A stretch of DNA of 64,000 nt from Bipolaris cookei. Taxonomy: Eukaryota > Ascomycota > Dothideomycetes > Pleosporales > Pleosporaceae. The notes under the pieces are model-generated. The model saw only the letters and a program-made list of their open reading frames with translations, had not been told where the DNA came from and ran no database searches. A program made the position numbers and the translations under genes. The DNA is taken from the NCBI GenBank assembly GCA_002286855.1, contig NRSV01000002.1, positions 120,152 to 184,151 of the forward strand, in the 5' to 3' direction. Every line of letters starts with the position of its first letter. Positions within the stretch are counted from its first letter, which is position 1. Of the stretch, positions 1-8,090 are shown piece by piece.

Positions 1-549
1 TTGATGAAGTTGGCTCACAGCGTCGGTGACATGCTCCTTGTACGTCTTGTAGTGAATGTCTTTAAAGTGCTTAATTACTCCTTTTGATCCACCCTGCGTA
101 CGCACAGGCTCTTCAAGAGTTGGTCTAGCAAGGTGACAAGCCTTGCACAAGAAACACTCTGTTCTCTCGACCTTCCTAGTCTTCGTATTCACTCTTGGTC
201 CGATTAATGGTACTCCATAACGCCACCACCAAGCACTTGTTCGTTTGTGTCGCTCTAATAACTCAAACCCCTGAAGAGGGCGGGCACCAGCATTCCAATC
301 GATCCACTTATAATCGAACGGCATAGATATAACGGGAGCCGGCTCAGCTAAGGCGACAACAGTGTCCTCATAGGTCTCTTGAAATTGAGTAGGTACCTCT
401 AGCTGGCTTGATTGGAGGGTAGAAAGGGTAGATCCGTCATCTTCATAGATACTAAACGTTCGATCAAAGGGGCCTTGAACAGGTGGTTCTGGGTCAAATT
501 GCGTGCCAGGAAAGTCGCGCTGGCTCGCAAGCTGAAAGTTAAAAGTCAT
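1..549 (-). CDS. hAT-type transposase, N-terminal part (runs off left edge)
   Basis: Open frame of 183 codons from the ATG at 549 down to base 1 with no stop, so the gene continues outside the window. Seen: residues 107-110 are a Trp-rich block (WWWR), followed by a BED-like zinc finger with Cys132/Cys135 (CFLC) and His161/His166 (HFKDIH). A BED finger at the front of an otherwise unassigned protein, next to other transposons, is the usual N-terminal layout of hAT transposases, where the finger binds the element ends. The catalytic DDE part and the dimerisation domain would lie to the left and cannot be seen. The piece present has no stop or frameshift, so it could be from an active copy. Family assignment is inference from the finger and context; another BED-finger protein is the alternative. 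Confidence 0.6.
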   Translation of the reverse strand, partial: MTFNFQLASQRDFPGTQFDPEPPVQGPFDRTFSIYEDDGSTLSTLQSSQLEVPTQFQETYEDTVVALAEPAPVISMPFDYKWIDWNAGARPLQGFELLERHKRTSAWWWRYGVPLIGPRVNTKTRKVERTECFLCKACHLARPTLEEPVRTQGGSKGVIKHFKDIHYKTYKEHVTDAVSQLHQ

Positions 550-735
550 ATTAATAGTGTAGAATAGTTTCTTGATATAGAAGTAGAGCAGAGATATAGA
601 GTGTTGTAGGTAAGAGATGAGATGAGGTGAGACTTCTAATATCGCTGTGGATTGACTGGTAACCTTACACTACACAGCGTCATAAGCTTAACTATATTAG
701 TACTAGCGCTACCTAAAATGGCTAGAGCAGTCCTG

Positions 736-777
736 CCCATGGGTCCCATGGGCGCCCATGGGATTCAGACCATGGGG
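736..777. repeat. Cluster of CCCATGGG palindromes, probable transposon subterminal repeats
   Basis: Three exact copies of the 8-bp palindrome CCCATGGG start at 736, 745 and 755, and a near copy CCATGGGG covers 770-777; GGGCGCCC follows at 780-787. The cluster sits between the 5' end of the hAT gene and the 3' end of the LINE. Short palindromes repeated near a terminus are typical of hAT binding sites, so this may be the right end of the hAT element. The exact terminal inverted repeat and target duplication could not be set because the other end is outside the window. Confidence 0.5.
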
Positions 778-798
778 ATGGGCGCCCGACCATGTCAT

Positions 799-3381
799 TT
801 ACTGGTTCAGAGCGATGGCTTTTCTCCTATATTGTTCTAGAGAGCTCAGCCACTCTCGCTCGCCTAGCTGTTTTATTCGTGTGCCTATAACAGCTAAGCT
901 AGTCCTACTAGAGCTAGGATCTAGCTTTGTCGCCTCCTTTGCTAGCGTGTCTGCTTTCTCGTTTCCTACAACGTCCTCGTGGCCTGGTACCCAGTAGATC
1001 GTGGGTGTTAGGCCTTTATTCTTAAGTTTCTTTGCTGCTCTTATACATCTAAGTTGCCACTCTTGTTGTCACGGTAACCACCGGGTTGCCATAACACCTG
1101 GATTCTGCTGCTGATTGGCTGAGTGCTACCGAGGTACTACACGTACGCTAGCCACCCATGATATATTCTGTTGACGAATTTCTGTTCTGATTCCTTACGC
1201 AACGTCTTGAGTCTTCACAGATAGTGTACGTAGCAATTCACCAACGCTTCCCAAAGCTTTTGGATTCGTGCTCCTAGCATCTTGTGACACTTGTCCTGGG
1301 TTATCAGAAGCAGTTTTAAGTCTAAGTATTGCAGCCTGATTGTCTGCATATACTTTAACTTCTAGACAGTTGTCTACTAGGTCGATAGCTTTCTCTAGGC
1401 CTAGGGTAATGCCTTCTAGTTCTCCATTGTAGACTAGCTGGTTATATCCTATGTTGACTTTTTCCTGAGCTATGAGACTGGCTCCTTTGTAGAAAGCTAC
1501 TCCTACTCCTATACCCTTGCCTTTATTCGTAGCTGAGGCGTCTGAGTAGATAGAGAGGAGATATTTGTCTTCTAGTTGTTCCTTGTGTGATTTTGCTTCG
1601 ATTTTTGTTGACTTCTTAGATATATTCGTCTTATAGAGGATTTCTGAGCTCCATGGCATGGACGCATGGTGCTTAATCTTCTCACTATCGGTGGATAGAG
1701 TTGTTGGGATAGATTTAGTAATACGTTCTAGCTGCTTTCCTTGATTACTAGAGATAGCAATATTAAGGGGGTAGTTAGGAGCTAGTTTCCTTACTCTAAA
1801 GGCGTATTGATGCAGGGCGTTGTTAAGTCTAACTCTAGGAGGGTATAGAGCCGCTTCTACCTCGCTAAGTATAGTAGGTAAGGTTCTAAAGGATCCTAGA
1901 GTTTTCCTGAAGGCCTGATTCTGCAGCTTCTGCCTCTGATTGAGGGTTGTTGTTTGTTCCTTCCAGAAGATTTGGCATCCATAGTCTGCTACGCTAGTAA
2001 TGCAGGCTAGATAGAGCTGTCGTACTGCTCTAGGCGAAAGGCCTTTATTTGAGTTTGCTAGCCTGCTAAGGCGGTGGAAGGCTGCGCTAGCATGTTGGTT
2101 CCTGATATGGCTGTGGTGCTTGAACTTGAGGCTGCAGTCAAAGTGGATACCCAGCCATTTAACTAGCTCCTTAGACTGTACTATTTCCTGATTTGGGAGA
2201 GTGAGGACTCTACTTTGATCTTTTCTAGATCTTGTCCAGTTAACTAGTTCAGTCTTTGAGTTGTCGAATTGGATAGGTGACTCCTCTGCCAGTCTAAAGA
2301 GACTCTGGATCTCATTTTCTAGCAGCTTGATGTTTTTCCTCACCGATATAGACGATATTGAGATCTGTAGATCGTCTATATAGGAAGAAGAGTACGTGCT
2401 CTCACTAGTCTGAATCGCCTGAAACAGTGGTTTTGAGTAGATCAGAAACAGGATAGGCGAGGCCGGGCTCCCTTGAGGGGTACCTGTTGAGATCTCCTGT
2501 GGCTCCTCAGTCTGTCCGTCAAAGGACAGCTCTAGTATTCTATCCTCTAGAAAGGACTTTGTCCAGGCCAGTAGACAGCAGGGGAGGCCTTGGTCTCTCA
2601 TAACTTCAAGGAGCTTGTTTTTTGAGACGTGGTCGAAGGCTCCTTTGATGTCAAGAAAGATAGTGGTAGTAACCTTCCGCTTTCTTTTCTGCTGCTGTAT
2701 ATTGTTGTAGAAGAGTAGCGCAGCGTCGATAGCGGACTTTTTTAATCTTCCTCCTAGTTGTGAAGGGTGGAGTAGATCTGTTGTTTCCGCTAGTGCGCCT
2801 AGTCTCCTAGCTACTAGTCTTTCCAGTACTTTGCCTAGGCATTTGAGAAGTGAGATTACTCTGTAGGCCTTTGGTATCGTGTAGTCAGGTTTGTTTGACT
2901 TCTTTAAGATAACTCCTTTTGCTTTTCTCCAGCACCTTGGGTGGTAGCCTAGATTAAAGAAGGTAGAGTATATTTTAAATAGTGCCTCTGAATGCGCAGA
3001 GTAGGCCTTTTGGATCACCTCTTGGCTGATCAGATCAGGTCCTGGTGAAGTGGCCTTCACTTTACAGCAGGCAAAGTAGAGTTCGTCCTCTGCCAGAGCA
3101 GGCCAGGTCCACCTCTTTTCTCTCCTGTAAGTATGGAAGGAGGGGGTAGCCGTTGTAGGAGGCGGAGGAAAGAGATCCTCTCTAAAAGCCTTGCATTTCT
3201 CAGTAAAAGATTCCTTGCCTTTAATCGCAGGTATTCTAGTAGTAAGATTATCTTTTGTATATGCTAGGGCTTTGAATATCTCTTTAAGCGAATCTTTTTG
3301 AAGAAAGGCCTCCCAGTGGCTTTGTTTTGCTCGTCGAACATCTCTTAGGTATTGATTTTTTGTCAGCCGAGCTATACATAT
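799..3381 (-). pseudogene. 5'-truncated LINE-like retrotransposon: reverse transcriptase plus RNase H, interrupted
   Basis: A non-LTR (LINE, Tad1/I-like) ORF2 remnant. The frame is open from 3381 to 1290 on the minus strand with no stop. It contains the RT palm motifs (TGTPQGSPASP and YIDDL) and the first half of RNase H (YSDASATNKG, NGELEGI, YADNQAA). The frame is then broken by an inserted element at 1067-1289. Past it, at 1066-799, the second half of RNase H resumes in frame with WVPGHEDVVGNEKADTLAKE and ends at the stop at 799-801. Removing the insert and one copy of the 5-bp duplication joins the two halves exactly. No apurinic endonuclease domain is present, so the copy is 5'-truncated near 3381, as is common for LINEs. 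Apart from the insertion the frame is undamaged, suggesting a fairly young copy. Confidence 0.85.
1067..1289. mobile_element. 223-bp non-autonomous insertion element (MITE-like) with 5-bp target duplication
   Basis: The insert begins TGTCACGGTAACC at 1067 and ends CTTGTGACA at 1289, giving a 6-bp terminal inverted repeat TGTCAC/GTGACA. It is flanked by direct repeats CTTGT at 1062-1066 and 1290-1294. The host LINE supplies the proof: deleting the insert plus one CTTGT restores the RNase H frame from ...NPGQ into EWQLR... without gap or overlap. It has no coding capacity beyond a short tail frame read through from the LINE. The short TIR and 5-bp duplication do not match Tc1/mariner (TA) or hAT (8 bp). 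The parent transposase family is unknown. Confidence 0.8.
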
Positions 3382-3496
3382 TTAGCAATCTACACACTCA
3401 ACAACCACTTTTAGCCCCAACAGAACCATCCATTACATAGTCATACTATGGCAGAGGACCTAATTCTAATAATCTGTGAATTTAATAGTAACGTCT

Positions 3497-3530
3497 GGGA
3501 TGGGCGAGTAACCGGGACGGGCGAGTGACC
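3497..3530. repeat. Two tandem 17-bp GC-rich repeats 5' of the pogo-like transposase
   Basis: GGGATGGGCGAGTAACC (3497-3513) is followed at once by GGGACGGGCGAGTGACC (3514-3530). The two copies differ only by two transitions. They lie 40 bp upstream of the transposase start, where a Fot1/pogo element has its terminal or subterminal repeats. The following ACCGAAC at 3528-3534 has a weak reverse counterpart near 5292-5298, beyond the gene, so the element may span roughly 3.5-5.3 kb. A clean terminal repeat was not found. Confidence 0.45.
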
Positions 3531-3570
3531 GAACATGCCAAGACTCCATCAATTTTGACTACTGCACACG

Positions 3571-5202
3571 ATGTCTCAAACCAACAACGTGCAAAACTCT
3601 TCAAAAGAATCTCAAACACAGCTTGCATTACTAGCTATCCAACGTGACGCCACACTTAGCATTTAACGTGCTGCAGCAATCTACAGTGTGGCTGAAAGCA
3701 CACTAGGACGAAGACGTGCTGGAAAGCTCTCTCGACAAGATTCCACACCTAACTCAATGAGACTCCTTGTGACAGAAGAGGAGACGATTTGTGACTATTT
3801 TCTGGACCTTCACTGGCGAGGATTTCCAGTACGCCTCTCTACTGTCAAAGATCTAGCTGATTCTTTGCTGGCTGCTCGCAACCGTGAGCCTGTTGGCCAA
3901 AACTGGACTAAGTCGTTTGTAAAGCGTCGCCCAGAGCTTCGAACAAAGTTTAATCGAAAGTATGGCTATAAGAGAGCTTTCTGTGAAGATCCTGAACTTG
4001 TGCAGGGCTGGTTCCGCCTTGTACAGAATACCAAAGCCAAGTATGGGGTCCAGGACAACGACATGTACAATTTTGATGAGACTGGCTTCATGATGGGCAT
4101 GCACAACGCGTCAGCAGTAGTTACAGCCTCTGAGCGTCGATCAAATCCGAAACCCTTACAGTAGGGTAACTGGCAGTGGGTTACGCTGATACAAGGCGTT
4201 AGCCCAACAGGGAAGCGTATCTCAGCCTTTCTCATCTTTGCAGGCAAGGTTCTGATCTCTACCTGGTTCACAGAGGACCTACCACGCGACCGGGTGATTC
4301 AAGTTAGCCCTAACAGCTGGAAGAACAACAACCTAGCGCTTGACTGGCTCCGTCACTTCGATTCCCATGCGCGTCCTGTAGGGACGCATAGGCTGCTCAT
4401 TATTGACGGCCACAAGAGCCACTGCTCAGTGGATTTCCGACATCTCTGCGAAGAGAAGAATATAACCCTCCTCTATATGCCTACTCACTCGTCTCACCTC
4501 TTACAATCTCTTGATGCAGGTTGCTTTTCGCCGTTGAAGCGCGCGTATGGTGACGCTGTCTCAGTCTTGGCACGCAATCACATCCACCATATCAGTAAAG
4601 AAACCTTCCTACCAGCGTTCAAAAAGGCCTATTACAAGGCTATTACACCAGAGAATATCTGCGGAGGGTTTCGAGGTGCTGGACTTGTGCCACACGATTA
4701 TCACGTTGTTTTGTCACAGCTTAACGTTGTGCTGCGTACGCCGACTCCACCAGCGCAAGAGAGCACTACCTGAGACCCGAAAACGTCGCGTAACGCGTGT
4801 GAAACGGAGGCGTAGGCTACGCTTGTTCGAAACTGAATGCAAACCTAGAAAGGTTCTCTTACAAGTTCTCTTGATGAGCAGGTGCGACGACTTAGTAAAG
4901 AAGCCCAGCAGATAGCTCGTGAAATGGTGTTAATGCGAGAAACAATACATTGCCTTGAGGCTACAATTGAAGAAGCAACAAAGCGAAAAACTCGCAAGCG
5001 GCGCTACGTACAGGTAGAAGAGACTCTTACAGTTAGTCGGGTGGCTGAGGCAGAGGGCGGTAGCCGTAACGACGGTGCAACGCCTGCGAAGAGAGTGCGC
5101 AGTGAACGGCGCTGTGGACGTTGCAGCCAAATTGGACACAATTCTCGCACCTGCCAAGTAGAATTAGAGGATATGGAAGATAACGATGAGTTAGAAGAAT
5201 AA
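3571..5202 (+). pseudogene. Pogo/Fot1-like DDE transposase, inactivated by six in-frame stops
   Basis: One reading frame runs from the ATG at 3571 to the TAA at 5200 with no frameshift but with stops at 3664 (TAA), 4162 (TAG), 4771 (TGA), 4813 (TAG), 4834 (TGA) and 4846 (TAG). The protein has the layout of fungal pogo/Fot1 transposases: an N-terminal helix-turn-helix and CENP-B-like DNA-binding part (about residues 30-130), then the DDE core with NFDETGF (first Asp) and LLIIDGHKSH (second Asp), LLYMPTHSSHLLQSLD, and a C-terminal zinc knuckle (CGRCSQIGHNSRTC). Every stop can be derived from CAA, CAG or CGA by one C-to-T change. That pattern fits repeat-induced point mutation, although other C-to-T decay is possible. 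The element cannot make a full transposase. Confidence 0.85.
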
Positions 5203-5369
5203 TATTATAATCTACTTAATAATAGAAGTTGTGGTAGTCGCGAGTAGTATAGATAGAAAGGCGTAGTGGAGTGGGAAAGCTGCCGGTTCGGTGGTGAAAC
5301 ACATTATTTGAATCAAGAAAAAAAAGATACATACGTCCCACCTATAAGATCACAACAGCAAAAAGATAT

Positions 5370-5376
5370 AAAAAAA
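5370..5376 (-). terminator. Pol III-type T7 terminator downstream of the tRNA gene
   Basis: Seven A on the + strand give TTTTTTT on the minus strand, 28-34 nt past the 3' end of the tRNA-Met gene; a second run of five follows at 5360-5364. T runs of five or more are normal pol III stop signals in fungi. Confidence 0.55.
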
Positions 5377-5403
5377 GATAATAGCAATCTAAGAGGTTTC
5401 TAC

Positions 5404-5545
5404 TAGCTGCTCTCGGTTTCCTATCCTCATGTTAGTTATACGATTCGAACTTGGATGCATCTTCCTGAGTAGAAGGAAGGATAAACTTACGATCCGAGGT
5501 CCTCCGGGTTATGAGCCCGGCGCGCTTCCGCTGCGCCAAGCAGCT
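5404..5545 (-). tRNA. Initiator tRNA-Met (CAT) with a 70-nt insert in the T-loop
   Basis: Read on the minus strand, 5545-5491 and 5420-5404 together fold into a complete 72-nt cloverleaf: 7-bp acceptor stem (AGCTGCT/AGCAGCT), D-arm GCGC, anticodon stem CCGGG/CCCGG with loop CTCATAA (anticodon CAT), T-stem CTCGG/CCGAG. It is the initiator and not the elongator form: A1-T72 pair, three G-C pairs at the base of the anticodon stem, and T-loop ATCGAAA with A54 in place of T54, all known marks of eukaryotic tRNAi. It closely resembles yeast tRNAi-Met as I know it. The T-loop is split between C56 and G57 by bases 5421-5490. The A box TGGCGCAGCGG is intact; the normal B box GGATCGAAACC is cut in two. 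There is no intron at the usual position 37/38. It may be a working gene with an odd intron or a copy broken by an insertion. Confidence 0.8.
5421..5490 (-). other. 70-nt spliceosomal-type intron-like insert inside the tRNA T-loop
   Basis: On the minus strand the insert begins GTAAGT (5' splice consensus), has CTAAC 10-15 nt before its end (branch consensus) and ends ATAG. Its length matches neighbouring mRNA introns. It can fold: TATCC near the start pairs with GGATA near the end, and CTTCCT/AGGAAG forms an internal hairpin with a 7-nt loop. It contains GTTCGAATC at 5450-5442, nine bases that fit the core of a pol III B box (consensus GGTTCGANTCC). No target duplication is visible. Introner-like elements of Dothideomycetes have this size and these signals, which is one possible origin (inference). 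Confidence 0.65.
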
Positions 5546-6045
5546 TTTTTTGTTAAAAGCCTTTAAATGCTGAGTAAGCTTGATGCTTGTGCTATGAATT
5601 AAAAAATAAATAATGGGAAATTATTTTAAGACGCTTGGGATGAAGGGGTTCGTGCGAAATGTGGGGGTTGCTATTTTTGAGAGAGAAGAATTTTGCATAG
5701 TGTGGGTGGACAGGGCGGGTAAGGAGATTTGACGAATGATGACGTGGGTTGTGGGGTATGTGCATGTGCTGGGCTGGGTAGGGTAGGGTGTGTGGGATCT
5801 TGAACTAAAAAGGATAGATGGGCTGGCTGACTTGATAGATTAAGATGAGATGAGTGAACAGGTAGTTGAAAAGGAAGAAACAGTTACCAGAAAATCAATC
5901 AATCTCACTTCCATCTCGAGAGAAACACGTGAAAAAAGGCTACCGTGAATTATAGAGCAAAAGAAACAATGGTGTACGAATTCAACAACACAAATACTCC
6001 TCTTAGCGGGCAGACTTCAAAAAAAAGAACAATCAATCTCAAATC
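5546..6045. other. Gene-free stretch between tRNA and LCB kinase
   Basis: Only short chance frames. It holds a GT-rich tract around 5650-5800 and the presumed 3' UTR of the kinase on the right. No RNA gene or transposon end was recognised. Confidence 0.5.
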
Positions 6046-7710
6046 TCAAACCCCCTCAGCCTCACACAAATGCCCATTCTTACTCAGCGTGGTCCCCAAT
6101 CCCTTATGCACCTCAACCTGGAACCCCTCAAACGGGACCCTCTCCCCATCAATACTAATATATCCATCTTTTTGGTCACGCGGAATAATACGATAAGCGC
6201 TAACTTTCTGGTAATCGACGTGGTCAAGATCGAAAAAGGTGTGGTTTTCAATCGACAGGAACGTCTTGATGGCTGTGGCGCGGGGCAGATCGCCGCGGAT
6301 GCGGACGAGATCGAAGCAGCCGTCGCAGGGGAGGGCGCCGGGGAAGAAGTTTGCGTCGGCAGACATGTAGGCAATGTTTCCGGCGTAGAAGTTGCCCATT
6401 TTGTCGTGGGGGACGAGCTTCCAGCCTTCGGGGAGGGGATCGGTGTTTGTGCCGTACTTGAGAGGGGGAAGGCCTGCGTCGGCAGCAGGGAGGGTGCGTG
6501 TGTAGTTGCTGCCGTGGGGTTTGGCGCTTTCGGCGCGGTAGACTTCGCGAATGGCGGCCTTGTTATCGTACTCGACCTTGACGGCGATATCTGCGGGGTA
6601 CACTGTTTTGCTGAGTAGGCGCGCCAAGATGCCCCAGGTGAAGCGAGCGCTGCCCATCCATCGCAGGTTTTCTGTTGCAAGATCGGATTCGGCTATGATA
6701 CCAAGGGACTGAGAAAGGAAAGAGAGTGTGCGCCGGCCGCCCTGGGTCACCGACGAGAGATCCAGCGACATGCGTAGACCTTTGACAACGGCCAAGGCAG
6801 CTGCACTTGGATCATTCGTCCCATTAAAGTTGCGACTCATGGCATTGCCTGAACCGCATGGCAGTTGAGTGACGGCTATCTTGGCCAGGGCTCTCGCAGC
6901 GTCTGGCCTTTTGGCCAGCCCATTCCAGACCTCATGTGGTATGCCATCCCCAGAACAACATGCCACAACGTCGAATGCGTCAATATCCATGCTCTGTGCA
7001 ACTTCTATGCCATGGCCGTTGTGCGTCGTCGTCTCCACATCTAGCTCGCATCTTGCAGCAGCAAAGATGGGCGCAATCTGCTTTTTGTACATCTTGACGG
7101 CGCTGCCCTGTCCTCCAAACGGATTGACGAGCACCTTGACCCGCTTTCGCCATTGCGACGCACCGTATGCGCGATCCAGGAGTTTCTCTATCCATGCTTG
7201 TATCAGCTGGCTGTCAGGCTTATCGACTTTGTAGCCGATTGTGGCTGGGCGAACGGATTTGTTGGATACAGTCTGCGCATACTGAATAGTAATATGGTTG
7301 CCGTCCACGAGCTCGGCCCAGAGAATGTTATAAAAGGGTATTGAGCGAGTGGCTTTCTTCTCTGTGTAAAGTCAGCGGATGCCATGCGTCTGTACATTGC
7401 AGAGGTGGTGCGTACTGCCAGGAAGAGGCAGGTTACAGCAATTGGCGCTTTTGGTTTCTACGAGGGCTTCATCTGTTTTGTGTCAGCCATAAGGGGTTTG
7501 TTGCGTGCCTGTTGACTGCATCATACCCAAGACGACAAGGGAATCGATGCCCAGAGTCAGCGAAGTATCTCTGCTTATCGTGAGTGAGTCCGGCGCATTG
7601 ATGCGCTCGTGGGGCTCTGATGCTTGCGGTGCTTGCGAGGGAGCGTCATCAGCAATCAGAGGGACGGTGGGTTCTGTAAAGGCATCGCCTGCACCGGCAG
7701 TGGAGGCCAT
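6046..7710 (-). CDS. Sphingoid long-chain-base kinase (LCB4/LCB5-like, DAG-kinase catalytic domain)
   Basis: Three exons, 7710-7527, 7472-7416 and 7361-6046, with 54-nt introns at 7473-7526 and 7362-7415, give 518 residues, the usual size. The enzyme phosphorylates sphingosine or phytosphingosine and sits at ER and Golgi membranes. Seen: the glycine-rich nucleotide loop NPFGGQGSA at about residue 160, SGDGIPHEVWNGL at about 217 (usual form GGDG) and LPCGSGNAMSRN soon after, in the order expected of a lipid kinase. The joined exons read GKKKATRSIPFYNILWAEL across the second junction, a typical pre-kinase segment. The first Gly of the GGDG motif is Ser here; whether this affects activity is unknown. 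The gene follows coatomer beta on the same strand with a 380-bp gap. Assignment to LCB kinase over other DAG-kinase relatives rests on the overall pattern. Confidence 0.88.
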
Positions 7711-8090
7711 GATTATCGCTGGATTTTACGGAGGTCACACAGCATGCTGCGCACAAGGTTGAATCAGCGAATGCCCGCGACAGGCTGTATTAATTAGAGG
7801 CTGATGTCGGTCGCTCGGTCGCGCTCAGATGCGTGGACGCGCGGATCCCACGGGCGGGTCTGATGCTAAACAGGAGACAGAGAATGGGCCAATGGACCCT
7901 GCGTTGCTCAGCCGAGGTACGCTGCTGATTGGCCGACAATGATGAGGAACTGATTTATTCTCGTCTTCTCGCTACCAAAGCCATATTAACCTTAGTCTTT
8001 CATCACGTAGCCCATTTTCGAACCGTGCTAGCCCCACCGCCGAGTAAGCCCTATACTTTTTCTGCACGCCTCTCATATGTATACACCCGC
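7711..8090. other. Spacer between coatomer beta 3' end and LCB kinase start
   Basis: 380 bp holding the coatomer 3' UTR and the kinase promoter, both on the minus strand. No conserved frame or repeat seen. Confidence 0.5.

Noticed and set aside
5404..5545. Reading the tRNA as an elongator Met with a normal 37/38 intron
   Set aside because: The anticodon loop is uninterrupted and A1-T72 plus A54 mark the initiator; the only break is in the T-loop.
6070..6618. 182-codon + strand frame opposite the LCB kinase
   Set aside because: Antisense shadow of a conserved kinase exon; its composition follows the codon pattern of the true frame.
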